Positions 17,311-25,812 are shown, numbered from the stretch's first letter. The stretch: 64,000 nucleotides of DNA from CAYRYU01 sp964428355 (GCA_964428355.1 CAYRYU010000015.1:1-64000); one strand, 5' to 3'. Made by a program: numbers and translations. The notes: generated from the sequence alone by a model not told the origin.

Positions 17311-17357
17311 TGGTCTCTTTTTCCGATGACGTTTCTTTAGACCCTATTCCCGGCCAG

Positions 17358-17636
17358 ATGGCCGGCCCGATCCCCGATGAGGGGGAAGAAGGGGTTTGCG
17401 TCAACTGTCTCGACTGCGTCTCCGCATGTCCGCAGGGTCTCCTTCCCAATCACCTTTTCCATTTTGCGCTCACTCCGGGTTTCGAAGAGAACCTGGAAAC
17501 CCACGGAGTTTCCCATTGTACTCTCTGCGGAAACTGCCAACGCGTCTGCCCCGTCGGGTTGCCATTGACGGCGACAATCGGGAACCGCCGTTCCCCACGA
17601 CCTGCGGGGCCGGTGAAAGAAGCCGAGACGTCGTGA
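17358..17636 (+). CDS. Small two-[4Fe-4S] protein equivalent to the C-terminal ferredoxin part of RnfC
   Basis: From the ATG this is 92 residues with two CxxCxxCxxxC sites: C14/C17/C20/C24 (CVNCLDCVSACPQGLLPN) and C54/C57/C60/C64 (CTLCGNCQRVCPVGLPL). Spacing and the CPQGLLP and CPVGLPL endings are those of RnfC. Normal RnfC is over 400 residues with an NADH/FMN-binding domain before this part; here that domain is absent. The start is uncertain. The ATG at 17358 has no ribosome binding site, while the frame is open upstream to 17280 and a CTG at 17310 sits 6 nt after AAGGAAGG. That would add 16 residues. The stop overlaps the RnfD-like start. Confidence 0.8.
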   Translation: MAGPIPDEGEEGVCVNCLDCVSACPQGLLPNHLFHFALTPGFEENLETHGVSHCTLCGNCQRVCPVGLPLTATIGNRRSPRPAGPVKEAETS

Positions 17637-18568
17637 CTCCGCGGGCAAGGTTGTCTTCCTTTTCCCTGGCGATTTTCATCGGGGTAATCCCCATCTACAT
17701 CGGAGCTGTCGGGCGTTATGGGATCAAGGTCCTTGCAGCCCTTGGATTGAGCGTCTTGACAGGGTCCGTGGTCGACTGGATGGTTTTCCGGCTTCGGGAA
17801 ACCGCCCCCCGCAGGTGGTCGTGGCCGGTCTGGATAGTCTTTCCCCTTGCCCTTCCGCCTGGGGCACCCTTGTGGGTCGTTCCGGCTGGAATCATTTTCA
17901 GCCTCGTTTTCATCATACATTTTTTCGGAGGATTCGGAAGGAACCTTTTTCCAACAGCGACCGCAGGAGTGGTCTTTCTCGCGATCAGTTATCCCATGGC
18001 TATGGGAATCGTGATCAAGCCGTTCGGGGAGCCGGGAATGGGGTTTTCCCGTTATTCGTCGCAGATCCCTGTCGGATCGGCCCTTCTGGCAGACCTGAGG
18101 TCGTTCAGGGAGGTCCCGGTTTCGGATGCCCTGATGGGACGGATTCCCGGGAACATCGGCGATTCATACTCGGGATATCTGATTTCCCTCGCAATGGTGA
18201 TGATGATTCTGGGGTTCCTCGACCCGCGGTTCGGGTTGTACGCGACAGCGGGAATCATTTTCTTCTCATGGACGGGCCACAATCTGTTTCCCGATCGGGT
18301 GCTGGATCCCGCGTTCCAGATCGTTTCGGGGAGCATCCCCCTTTACCTTGCCGTTTTCCTGCCGTCGGACCCGTTCGCCCTTCCCCGGACGCCGGAGGGA
18401 AGGCGAGCTGGAGGCCTTCTTTTCGCCTTTTTCGCGGTTCTCCTCCGTAGTTTCACTATTTCGAACGCCGGGGTTTTTTTCGCGGGGCTTTTGACGTCCG
18501 TATTCTCGCCCCTCATCGACGGATTCGTTGCGGAGCGGTTCTACGGACGGGGAGGAACCCCCCGGTGA
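17633..18568 (+). CDS. rnfD: RnfD/NqrB-type integral membrane subunit
   Basis: This encodes 311 residues from a GTG that overlaps the upstream stop. It has about nine membrane helices. Family marks are HFFGGFGRNLFPTATAGVVFL, the GRIPGNIGDSYSG loop (usual GxxPGSIGETS) and SWTGHNLFPDRVLDPAFQ near the end. RnfD and NqrB carry FMN bound through a Thr in an SGAT-like motif before that loop. Here the aligned stretch reads PVGSALLADL, so the flavin site seems to be lost. The subunit forms part of the ion- and electron-conducting membrane core with RnfA and RnfE. It also ends inside the next start (GTGA). Confidence 0.8.
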   Translation: MTPRARLSSFSLAIFIGVIPIYIGAVGRYGIKVLAALGLSVLTGSVVDWMVFRLRETAPRRWSWPVWIVFPLALPPGAPLWVVPAGIIFSLVFIIHFFGGFGRNLFPTATAGVVFLAISYPMAMGIVIKPFGEPGMGFSRYSSQIPVGSALLADLRSFREVPVSDALMGRIPGNIGDSYSGYLISLAMVMMILGFLDPRFGLYATAGIIFFSWTGHNLFPDRVLDPAFQIVSGSIPLYLAVFLPSDPFALPRTPEGRRAGGLLFAFFAVLLRSFTISNAGVFFAGLLTSVFSPLIDGFVAERFYGRGGTPR

Positions 18569-19158
18569 AGGAGTTTCGCGGACTGGCATGGATGTTCATT
18601 TTGACCACCATCTGCACAACGCTGCTGGTCGTGAGTGAGGAGATGTACCGTGCGCGTATGGCAGCCGATCCCGAACTCATGCGACGAACGGTCAGGCTTC
18701 TTCCCGATCTCGCCCCGTCCGCACCGGCGGTGGATTCCCGTCGGGCATTCGAAAGGCATTTCGAGATCCTTTCGGTCCCCGGGATAACCGGTGCGATGAT
18801 CCGCGGAAGAACCGCGAGGAGTGTCTTCGTTAGGCAGCAGGAAGGAACCGGATGGTTGGGCAAGATCACACTTCTGGTTGCATTCGATGTCGAAAAAAGT
18901 CTCGTCCTGGGTCTCGACGTTCTCGAGCACGGTGAAACACCGGGCCTGGGGGCCGGAATCGTGGAAAAGCCATTCTGCGAGCAGTTCCGCGGCCTTCCCG
19001 CCGTTCCGGGGGTGACGGCCTGCAAGGTAAAGGTGCGGGATGGTGAGTTCGACGGTATTTCCGGCGCAACGATGACGTCGAAAGCGGTCGAGGAGATTGT
19101 GAACAACGCGATCAGTGAGATCCGGCGTTGCGCTGCAGCGGTAGGGGAACAAAGGTGA
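18565..19158 (+). CDS. rnfG: RnfG/NqrC-type subunit with covalent FMN site
   Basis: This encodes 197 residues; the GTG start overlaps the previous stop. One N-terminal membrane helix (residues 6-24) holds an extracytoplasmic FMN-binding domain. The block LDVLEHGETPGLGAGI is typical. The flavinylation motif SGATMTS is at 166-172, with T171 the expected FMN attachment site. Attachment needs an ApbE-type flavin transferase, not found in this window. The flavin passes electrons on the outer face of the membrane, which is where an exported cytochrome such as the one encoded downstream could meet it. Confidence 0.88.
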   Translation: MKEFRGLAWMFILTTICTTLLVVSEEMYRARMAADPELMRRTVRLLPDLAPSAPAVDSRRAFERHFEILSVPGITGAMIRGRTARSVFVRQQEGTGWLGKITLLVAFDVEKSLVLGLDVLEHGETPGLGAGIVEKPFCEQFRGLPAVPGVTACKVKVRDGEFDGISGATMTSKAVEEIVNNAISEIRRCAAAVGEQR

Positions 19159-19171
19159 GAAGGAGGGAGAG

Positions 19172-19813
19172 GTGATCGGAAACGTTGGGGCGATGGGCGT
19201 TTCCCGGCCCACCGGCTGGCGGGTTTTCCTTGATGGACTCTGGACGAACAATCCCATCTTCGTCATGGTCCTCGGAATCTGCTCCTCTCTCGCAGTAACC
19301 ACCATCCCAAGGAATGCGATGGTGATGTACCTGGGGGTCTTGTTCGCCACTGTCATGACCTCGACCGTGGTTTCCCTGATCCGGAAAAGGATCCCGCCCA
19401 CTTTCAGGATGATCGTGTTCATGATGACCACCTCGACTCTGGTCATCGTGTTCGACCGGTTCCTGCGGGTTTTCCTCCCGGGGGTATCAAGGGAGCTCGG
19501 GCCCTACGTTGGGTTGATCATTACCAACTGCCTGGTGATGGGACGCGCGGAAGCGTTCGCCAGCAGGAACCCGCCGATGCAATCGGCCCTGGATGCCGCG
19601 GGCGCAGCCACCGGATATGGGCTGGTGATGGTTGGGATCGCGATTTTTCGCGAACTGTCGGGGATCGGGACCTTCTTCGGGATCCGGGTCCTTCCTGAAA
19701 GTTATGTCCAGTGCGGGTTGATCATCTCGGCTCCCGGGGGATTCCTTTTCCTGGCCTGCCTCCTCTTCATGGTAAACACCGTTCGGGAGAGTGTCAGGAG
19801 GAACGGGGAATGA
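19172..19813 (+). CDS. rnfE: RnfE/NqrD-type membrane subunit
   Basis: This encodes 213 residues from a GTG with AAGGAGGGAG upstream. It has about six helices. Family marks are LWTNNPIFVMVLGICSSLAV (usual LWxxNPxxVxxLGxCPxLAV), LIITNCLVMGRAEAFASR and DAAGAATGYGLVM. RnfE and RnfA are inverted-topology paralogues that together hold an intramembrane iron cluster through Cys in the NPxxxxxxGxC and NNxxLxxFLGxC segments. The Cys of GICSSLAV and of TNCLVMGRAE are present. Confidence 0.88.
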   Translation: MIGNVGAMGVSRPTGWRVFLDGLWTNNPIFVMVLGICSSLAVTTIPRNAMVMYLGVLFATVMTSTVVSLIRKRIPPTFRMIVFMMTTSTLVIVFDRFLRVFLPGVSRELGPYVGLIITNCLVMGRAEAFASRNPPMQSALDAAGAATGYGLVMVGIAIFRELSGIGTFFGIRVLPESYVQCGLIISAPGGFLFLACLLFMVNTVRESVRRNGE

Positions 19814-20478
19814 TACCGGAGGCGATCGTGACCGCAACCTCGACGGTCCTCCAGGGTAGCGCGATGCTTCCCGGGGGGGCATTCACCCTGGGTTCCGGGA
19901 AGAAGCTCCTCGTGATCTTCTTCGCCTCATGCCTGACCAACAACATCGCCCTGGCCTACTTCCTTGGGATGTGCGCATTCCTCGCCCTTTCCAGGAATAT
20001 CCGGACGGCATTCGGAATGGGATTGGCGGTTACCTTCACCACCTTCCTGACGACGATGGTCAACTGGTTCGTTTTCCACTTCCTTCTGGCCCCCCTGGGC
20101 CTCGAGTTCCTTCACTTTCTCGTTTTCATCCTCGTGATCGCGGCCCTGGTCCAGTTCCTGGAAATGTTCATCGATCGGTTCTTCCCAACTCTTCACGAAG
20201 GCTTCGGAATCTTCCTTCCCCTGATAACGGTGAACTGCACGGTTCTGGCCGCTTCCCTGTTCATGGTCATCCGGAAGTACGGGTTCTGGGAATCCGCCAC
20301 GTTCTCGCTCGGAACGGGCCTGGGTTGGCTTCTTGCCATCCTGCTCCTGGCAGGGATCCGGCAACACCTCGCCTTCGCGCGCCCTCACCGAAATCTGGGC
20401 CCAATCGGCGTTTCCCTTCTGCTCGCGGGGATCATGGCCATGGCTTTCGCCGGCTTCTCAGGCATGGTCAGGCTTTGA
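19810..20478 (+). CDS. rnfA: RnfA/NqrE-type membrane subunit
   Basis: This encodes 222 residues; the ATG overlaps the previous stop (ATGA). It has six helices. Family marks are TNNIALAYFLGMCAFLALS (usual NNxVLxxFLGxCPFLGVS) and PLITVNCTVLAASLF (usual PLITTNCAVLGVAL). Both cluster-binding Cys are present, near residues 56 and 140. It has a longer N-terminal region (about 35 residues) than usual RnfA. Confidence 0.88.
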   Translation: MIPEAIVTATSTVLQGSAMLPGGAFTLGSGKKLLVIFFASCLTNNIALAYFLGMCAFLALSRNIRTAFGMGLAVTFTTFLTTMVNWFVFHFLLAPLGLEFLHFLVFILVIAALVQFLEMFIDRFFPTLHEGFGIFLPLITVNCTVLAASLFMVIRKYGFWESATFSLGTGLGWLLAILLLAGIRQHLAFARPHRNLGPIGVSLLLAGIMAMAFAGFSGMVRL

Positions 20479-20489
20479 GGAGACGTTGA

Positions 20490-21581
20490 GTGGAACTGCT
20501 TCTGATCGCCCTTCTGGTGGTGAACTCCCTCGTCCTTGGCCTTTGCCTTCTCCTGGTTGTTTCCAGACGCCATCTTGGAAACTACGGAAGCTGCGGTATC
20601 CATCTCGAGGATGGAAGGGAGCTTGTCTCCGAAGGAGGCAACTCCCTTCTCATGAGCCTTGTCGCCCACCGGGTCTTCATCCCATCGGCCTGCGGCGGAA
20701 GGGGAACCTGCGGATGCTGCAAGGTCAGGATCACGGAAGGAGGAGGACCCGTTGCGGCGACCGAACGATCGATTCTCACCCACCGGGAAATCCTCGAGCA
20801 AACGCGCCTTTCCTGTCAGGTCAAGGTCCGGGGCCGGATGAAAATCACCCTTCCCGAAGAGTTCCGGGGGGTCCGGGAATTCGAAGTCGAGGTCGTCCGA
20901 ACCGAAGCGGCCACGGACCTCATCCGGAAAATCACTTTCGGGCTGCGTGGACCATCCGAAATCGACTTCAAACCCGGCCAGTACATCCAGACCATTCTCG
21001 AACTTCCTGACGAGGAGCCCGTCATCAGGGGTTACTCGGTGGCCAGTTCCCCCACGCGAACCGGATCCATCGAGCTCGATGTGCGGCTGGTGGAGGGCGG
21101 CATCATGAGTTCCCATCTTCACCGACTCGAGGTCGGATCACGGTTGAAAATCACGGGACCCTACGGGGATCTTTTCCTGCGAGAGACGACCGACCGGACC
21201 GTGGTCTGCATCGCGGGAGGAGTGGGACTGGCCCCGATGAAATCGATCATCTCGTTCCTCCATGAAAAGAAGAGCGGGCGGAAAATCTATCTCTTCCACG
21301 GTGTCGGGGATCTTTCACAATTGTATGACCGGACTGAGTTCGAGGAGCTGGGCAAACTGAACCCGCGGTTCATCTATGTTCCGGCAATCTCCGATGACGC
21401 CACGTCGGATATCTGGACGGGCCAGCGTGGCCTGGTGACCGAAGTCTTCTCCCGGATCTTCCCGAAAGATGAGCCCGCTGAAGCCTATGTGTGCGGGCCT
21501 CCCGCCATGGTCCAAGCCGTCCTCCCCCTCCTGAGGGAAAAAGGGATCCGGCCGCAGGACACGTTCCACGATGCGTTCTGA
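20490..21581 (+). CDS. nqrF: NqrF-type NADH dehydrogenase subunit ([2Fe-2S], FAD)
   Basis: This encodes 363 residues from a GTG. One membrane helix (3-24) is followed by a plant-type ferredoxin domain with C68-x5-C74-x2-C77 and C109, then a ferredoxin-NADP reductase module: RGYSVASSP binds FAD, ITGPYGDLFL, IAGGVGLAPMKSI binds the nucleotide, and YVCGPPAMV is near the end. This is the architecture of NqrF, the NADH-oxidising subunit of Na+-pumping Nqr. It is not part of Rnf, where RnfB and RnfC take this role. No NqrA or RnfB gene is here. The cluster is therefore an Rnf/Nqr hybrid in which electrons would enter from NADH through NqrF. Confidence 0.88.
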   Translation: MELLLIALLVVNSLVLGLCLLLVVSRRHLGNYGSCGIHLEDGRELVSEGGNSLLMSLVAHRVFIPSACGGRGTCGCCKVRITEGGGPVAATERSILTHREILEQTRLSCQVKVRGRMKITLPEEFRGVREFEVEVVRTEAATDLIRKITFGLRGPSEIDFKPGQYIQTILELPDEEPVIRGYSVASSPTRTGSIELDVRLVEGGIMSSHLHRLEVGSRLKITGPYGDLFLRETTDRTVVCIAGGVGLAPMKSIISFLHEKKSGRKIYLFHGVGDLSQLYDRTEFEELGKLNPRFIYVPAISDDATSDIWTGQRGLVTEVFSRIFPKDEPAEAYVCGPPAMVQAVLPLLREKGIRPQDTFHDAF

Positions 21582-21618
21582 ACCCTTTCGCCCCCGTCAC
21601 CGAAACGAGGAGAAACCC

Positions 21619-22986
21619 ATGCGAAAATTCCTGATTCCCGCCGTCCTTGTCCTGTCATTCTTCATGCTCGGGTTCCCCTTGGGAACAACGGGCGGAGACC
21701 GGTTCACCACGAGGGCATTCGTCGGCCCGCAAAGTCAGAAATGCCTCGAATGCCACGTCAGGATGAACCCCAATCTCTGCTCCAGCTGGGAGAAAGGGAA
21801 GCATGCCGCGAACGGGATCGGTTGCTTCGAGTGCCACGGAGCGAACGCGACCGACCCTGATGCCATCGCCGACCACTGCGGGTTCTGCATCAGTCCTCTG
21901 GTCACCCCCCTCGACTGCGGAAGATGCCACAAAGCCGAGGCTGATTCGTTCCGGCAATCGTACCATTCCAAAGGAGGACGACTTCTCGCTTCCCCCACGA
22001 ATTTCCTGGGAGAGGTCATGGAAGGATACTCAGCATCCCTCGAAGGATGCGCTTCCTGCCATGGGTCGAAAATCAAGGTGGACCCCGCCAACCGCGCGGT
22101 CCTGGCAGACGGGTATCCCAACTCGGGAATCGGCCGGTTCAACCCGGATGGGTCGGAAGGCTCCTGTTCCGCATGCCATCAGAGGCACGAGTTCAGGCTG
22201 GACGCCGTCAGAAGGGCCGAGGTCTGCGGCCGCTGCCACATGGGCCCGGATCATCCCCAGCTGGAGATCTTCAAGGAAAGCAAGCACGGCCACGCGCTCG
22301 ACCAGGGGAACCAGGGAGTGGACATGGGCGCACCTTCCCTGGTCCTCGGGCGCGACCCGATCACCTTTCCGACCTGCGTGACCTGCCACCTTGGGGGCAC
22401 AATCGCTTCGGGCTCGGAATCCTCGCACGACCCGGGGCGCCGGTTGTCGTGGGACCATTCGGGGCAGATCGGGAAGCGACGGGTGTCCTGGCGTGCCAAC
22501 CGGGCGCGTATGCAGGAGGTCTGCCGGAACTGCCACTCGGCCTCCTACGTCAAAGACCACTATTCGAGGCTCGACAAGGGAATAGCTTTGTACAACCATC
22601 GATTCGCGCTACCGGCGGCGGGGATACTGGAGGAGGTCAGGAAAGCCGGTAAGCTGGATCCGCTGCCTCTCAACGAGAAGCTTGAACGTGACTTCCATGA
22701 TATCTGGCACCATCAGGGGCGGCGGGCCAGGAACGGGATGGCGATGATGGGGGCGGATTTCGTACAGTGGCAGGGATTCTACGAGGTGGCCCTGACCTTC
22801 TACTTCGATTTCCTTCCCGAAGCCGAGCGACTTCTTCCCGGCGTAACCGGCCCGCTGCTCGAAAAGCCCGAACATTCATGGCTGAAAAACCGGGCCTCCT
22901 CGCCGGAGGAGACCCGGAAGGCCGCGGAGGAATCACTTCGTTTCTGGAATGAGCGCGAACCCGATCCACCCGAGGGATCGCACTGA
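21619..22986 (+). CDS. Octahaem cytochrome c, hydroxylamine oxidoreductase-like
   Basis: This encodes 455 residues; the ATG at 21619 has CGAGGAG upstream and begins a signal peptide. Eight CxxCH haem sites start at residues 42, 69, 100, 144, 183, 203, 253 and 302; a ninth CxxC at 87 (CGFCI) lacks the His. The block WHHQGRRARNGMAMMGADF followed by VQWQGFYEV is characteristic of the octahaem Hao family (hydroxylamine oxidoreductase and the related nitrite/hydroxylamine-reducing epsilon-Hao and hydrazine dehydrogenase). The direction of catalysis and the presence of a P460-type crosslink cannot be told. It lies 37 bp after nqrF on the same strand, suggesting that the pump exchanges electrons with this exported cytochrome. 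Family members are usually 500-570 residues. Confidence 0.85.
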   Translation: MRKFLIPAVLVLSFFMLGFPLGTTGGDRFTTRAFVGPQSQKCLECHVRMNPNLCSSWEKGKHAANGIGCFECHGANATDPDAIADHCGFCISPLVTPLDCGRCHKAEADSFRQSYHSKGGRLLASPTNFLGEVMEGYSASLEGCASCHGSKIKVDPANRAVLADGYPNSGIGRFNPDGSEGSCSACHQRHEFRLDAVRRAEVCGRCHMGPDHPQLEIFKESKHGHALDQGNQGVDMGAPSLVLGRDPITFPTCVTCHLGGTIASGSESSHDPGRRLSWDHSGQIGKRRVSWRANRARMQEVCRNCHSASYVKDHYSRLDKGIALYNHRFALPAAGILEEVRKAGKLDPLPLNEKLERDFHDIWHHQGRRARNGMAMMGADFVQWQGFYEVALTFYFDFLPEAERLLPGVTGPLLEKPEHSWLKNRASSPEETRKAAEESLRFWNEREPDPPEGSH

Positions 22987-23021
22987 TTCAACAACCCCCT
23001 CAGGTCAACCCGGAGCCGGTT

Positions 23022-24884
23022 TCAGGCCGCCCTCTTGAATTCGGCGTCAACGACCTTGTCGTCGGGTCCGTTTCCGCCCTCCCCCCCAGTACTTTGCGTG
23101 GAGGGGCCTTGGCCGGTGGGCCCCGGGCCCGAAGAGGGATTCCCGTTCTTGTAGACCGCTTCGGCAAGGAGATGTGTGGCCTTGGTCAGCTCATCCATGA
23201 CGCGTTTGATGGATCCGGTATCCCCGCCATCGAGGAGCCGCTCGAGTTCTTCCACCTTCTGCTCGATCCTGGAGCGGATATCCGCGGGGACTTTCCCCTC
23301 GAGATCACGGAGGGTTTTCCGCGTTGCGTAGACCAGCGCTTCCCCCTGGTTCTTCAGGTCGATACCCTCCTTGATCTTCGCGTCGTCGGACGCGAACTTT
23401 TCGGCTTCGCGCACCATGCGGTCGATATCGGACTTGTCGAGGGCATGAGAGCTGGTGATGGTTATCTGCTGCTGCTTTCCGGTCCCGAGATCCTTGGCGG
23501 AAACGTTGACTATCCCGTTGGCATCGATGTCGAAGGTGACCTCGATCTGGGGGATCCCTCGGGGGGCGGGAGGGATGCCCACCAGATCGAACCTTCCCAG
23601 TGTCTTGTTGTCGCGCGCCATCGACCGCTCCCCCTGAAGGACGTGAACCGAGACCGCGGGCTGGCTGTCCTGTGCAGTGGAGAAAACCTGTCTCTTCTTC
23701 GTCGGGATCGTGGTGTTCCTTCCGATCAGGGGGGTCATGACTCCTCCGAGCGTTTCGATCCCGAGGGAAAGCGGCGTGACGTCGAGAAGTACGACGTCCT
23801 TGACTTCTCCGCGGAGAATTCCCGCCTGGATGGCCGCGCCCATCGCCACACATTCCATCGGGTCCACCCCTCGTTCCGGTTCCTTGCCGAAGAACTCCCG
23901 CAGGAGCTTCTGGACCTTCGGCATCCGGGTAGGACCCCCGACCATGATGATGTGGTCGATCGCGGTTTTTTCGAGCCTGGCGTCCCGAAGCGCATTCTCG
24001 ATGGGTGCCTGGCACCGCCTCACCAGGGGATCGATTATCTCCTCGAGTTTCGCCCGGCTAAGGGGCATGACGAGATGTTTCGGCCCCTCGCTCGTCGCGG
24101 AGATGAAGGGAAGGTTGAGATCGGTTGAGGAGGTCGTCGATAGCTCGATCTTGGCCTTCTCGACTGCTTCCCGGAGCCTCATCATTGCCATCGAATCCCG
24201 CGAAAGGTCGATTCCCTCCCGCACCCGGAATTCCGATGTGACGTGCTCCAGGAGGGCCTTGTCCATGTCCGTCCCTCCGAGTTGGGTATCACCGTTGGTG
24301 GAGAGAACCTCGAATACTCCGTTCCCAAGCTCGAGAATCGTGACATCGAGAGTGCCCCCGCCCAGGTCGAAGACCAGGATCTTCCGGTCGCCTTGTTTGT
24401 CGAGGCCATAAGCGAGGGCCGCCGCGGTCGGTTCGTTGATTATTCGCTTCACGTTCAGACCCGCTATCGCCCCGGCATCCTTGGTGGCCTGCCGCTGCCC
24501 GTCGTCGAAGTAGGCGGGAACCGTTATGACGGCCTCATCCACCTTGTCGTTCAGAAAGGCTTCGGCGTCCCGCTTGATCTTCTGCAGGATCATGGCGGAA
24601 ACTTCCTGGGGGGAATACTCCTTTCCCTCGATCCGTATCCGCTGGTTCGTCCCCATCTTCCGCTTCACCGCGAGGATCGTGCGGTCGGGGTTTGTCGCGG
24701 CTTGACGGCGGGCAGGTTCCCCGATGAGCCGTTGACCGTCCCGGGTGAAGGCCACGACGCTGGGAAAGGCCTTCCCGCCGATGGAAACCCCCTCCGCGCT
24801 GGGGATGATCGCGGGCTTTCCGCCTTCGATAAAGGCTGCCGCCGAGTTCGAAGTTCCAAGATCGATTCCAATTATGCGTCCCAT
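23022..24884 (-). CDS. dnaK: Hsp70 chaperone DnaK
   Basis: This encodes 620 residues, the usual length. It begins MGRIIGIDLGTSNSAAAF, with VFDLGGGTLDVTIL, IIMVGGPTRMPKVQ and the linker-proximal DVTPLSLGIETLGG all intact. The substrate-binding domain (PPAPRGIPQIEVTFDIDANG) and a helical lid follow, ending in a Gly/Pro/Ser-rich tail and DDKVVDAEFKRA. It binds unfolded peptides in an ATP-driven cycle with DnaJ and GrpE in the cytoplasm. Neither dnaJ nor grpE lies alongside, and no CIRCE element is seen upstream. AAAGGAGG precedes the ATG; a GATAAT box at 24911-24916 may be its -10. It converges with the cytochrome gene 35 bp away. Confidence 0.97.
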   Translation of the reverse strand: MGRIIGIDLGTSNSAAAFIEGGKPAIIPSAEGVSIGGKAFPSVVAFTRDGQRLIGEPARRQAATNPDRTILAVKRKMGTNQRIRIEGKEYSPQEVSAMILQKIKRDAEAFLNDKVDEAVITVPAYFDDGQRQATKDAGAIAGLNVKRIINEPTAAALAYGLDKQGDRKILVFDLGGGTLDVTILELGNGVFEVLSTNGDTQLGGTDMDKALLEHVTSEFRVREGIDLSRDSMAMMRLREAVEKAKIELSTTSSTDLNLPFISATSEGPKHLVMPLSRAKLEEIIDPLVRRCQAPIENALRDARLEKTAIDHIIMVGGPTRMPKVQKLLREFFGKEPERGVDPMECVAMGAAIQAGILRGEVKDVVLLDVTPLSLGIETLGGVMTPLIGRNTTIPTKKRQVFSTAQDSQPAVSVHVLQGERSMARDNKTLGRFDLVGIPPAPRGIPQIEVTFDIDANGIVNVSAKDLGTGKQQQITITSSHALDKSDIDRMVREAEKFASDDAKIKEGIDLKNQGEALVYATRKTLRDLEGKVPADIRSRIEQKVEELERLLDGGDTGSIKRVMDELTKATHLLAEAVYKNGNPSSGPGPTGQGPSTQSTGGEGGNGPDDKVVDAEFKRAA

Positions 24885-24963
24885 GATGGACCTCCTTTGA
24901 ACGTATCGAGATTATCCGCATTCCAGAAACGACCGGTGACGACTGGAGGGCCTGATCCCGAAG

Positions 24964-25719
24964 TCACCGTTCGGAGAGAATCACGAAACCCGGTCCCCGA
25001 ATATAAGGCTGACGTGCCCTTACGCGGGACGTGCGGGGAATCGGGGTCTCTTCGAGAAGAAGCGATTTCACCAGCATGATTCCCATCAGGAAACCCCCGA
25101 TATGAGCCCAGAAGGCGACGTTCGAGAAGTTGGGGACCGCAAGGGCGAGTGCCCCGGAAAAGAGCTCCCCCAGGAACCAGAAAGGCAGGTAGAAAACTGC
25201 CGGGACTTTCCAGATGTCGATGAAGAACAATATAGGAACGAGAATCTCTATTTTGGCCAGGGGGAACAAGAGCAGGAACGCCCCCATGACCCCGGCAACC
25301 GCGCCGGAAGCCCCGATAGTCGGAACCGCCGAGTTGGAGAAGAGAACCACATGCAGCATGCCTGCCGCAATACCCGAAACGAGGTAAAGAACCAGGAAGC
25401 GTACCGTGCCAAGCCGACTCTCGACGTCGTCCCCGAAAAGCCTCAGCGTCCACATGTTGGCCAGGAAGTGCATCCAGCCCCCGTGGATGAACATGCTCGA
25501 AAGAAGCGTGAACCAGCCGCTGCCGGAAAACCCCTGATACCAGGCCCATTCCGGACTCACGATCCGCGCGGGGACGAGACCGTGGAGGAGGTAGAACCTC
25601 TCCAGCAGCCATTCGGGCATCCCAAGCTGAAAGAGGAAGACGACGCCGTTCATGCCCAAAAGGGCCCACGTGATCACTGGCGTTCGAGAGGGATGTTGGT
25701 CATCTCGAAGGGGAATCAT
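24964..25719 (-). CDS. Rhomboid-family intramembrane serine protease
   Basis: This encodes 251 residues with about six or seven membrane helices. The catalytic dyad is present: S138 in TIGASGAVAG and H206 in WAHIGGFLMG. N88 in HFLANMW lies in the HxxxN segment that stabilises the oxyanion. It would cut membrane-anchored proteins near their helices. The start is MIPLRDDQHPSRTPVITW; MIPLRD is common at rhomboid N-termini. GAGGTGAAGAGAA precedes the ATG. Degenerate sequence matching the start and leader occurs again at 25851-25934. Confidence 0.9.
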   Translation of the reverse strand: MIPLRDDQHPSRTPVITWALLGMNGVVFLFQLGMPEWLLERFYLLHGLVPARIVSPEWAWYQGFSGSGWFTLLSSMFIHGGWMHFLANMWTLRLFGDDVESRLGTVRFLVLYLVSGIAAGMLHVVLFSNSAVPTIGASGAVAGVMGAFLLLFPLAKIEILVPILFFIDIWKVPAVFYLPFWFLGELFSGALALAVPNFSNVAFWAHIGGFLMGIMLVKSLLLEETPIPRTSRVRARQPYIRGPGFVILSER

Positions 25720-25754
25720 TTCTCTTCACCTCGATTCCCCAAATTGCAAAGGCC
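25668..25754 (-). repeat. Source copy of a duplicated segment: rhomboid 5' end and leader
   Basis: This 87-bp segment covers the ribosome binding site, start and first 17 codons of the rhomboid gene. It matches 25851-25934 with many substitutions (shared blocks include GATCACTGGCGTTCGAGA, the leader block CCTC-ATTCCCC and AAAGGCC). Confidence 0.55.
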
Positions 25755-25812
25755 GTGCCAGCGCAAAATGCCGGTCCGATCAACATTTCCCCCGTCCATC
25801 GCGGGCCCCTGA

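Noticed and set aside
24885..24963. CIRCE heat-shock operator upstream of dnaK
   Set aside because: No inverted repeat of the TTAGCACTC type is present between dnaK and its neighbour.
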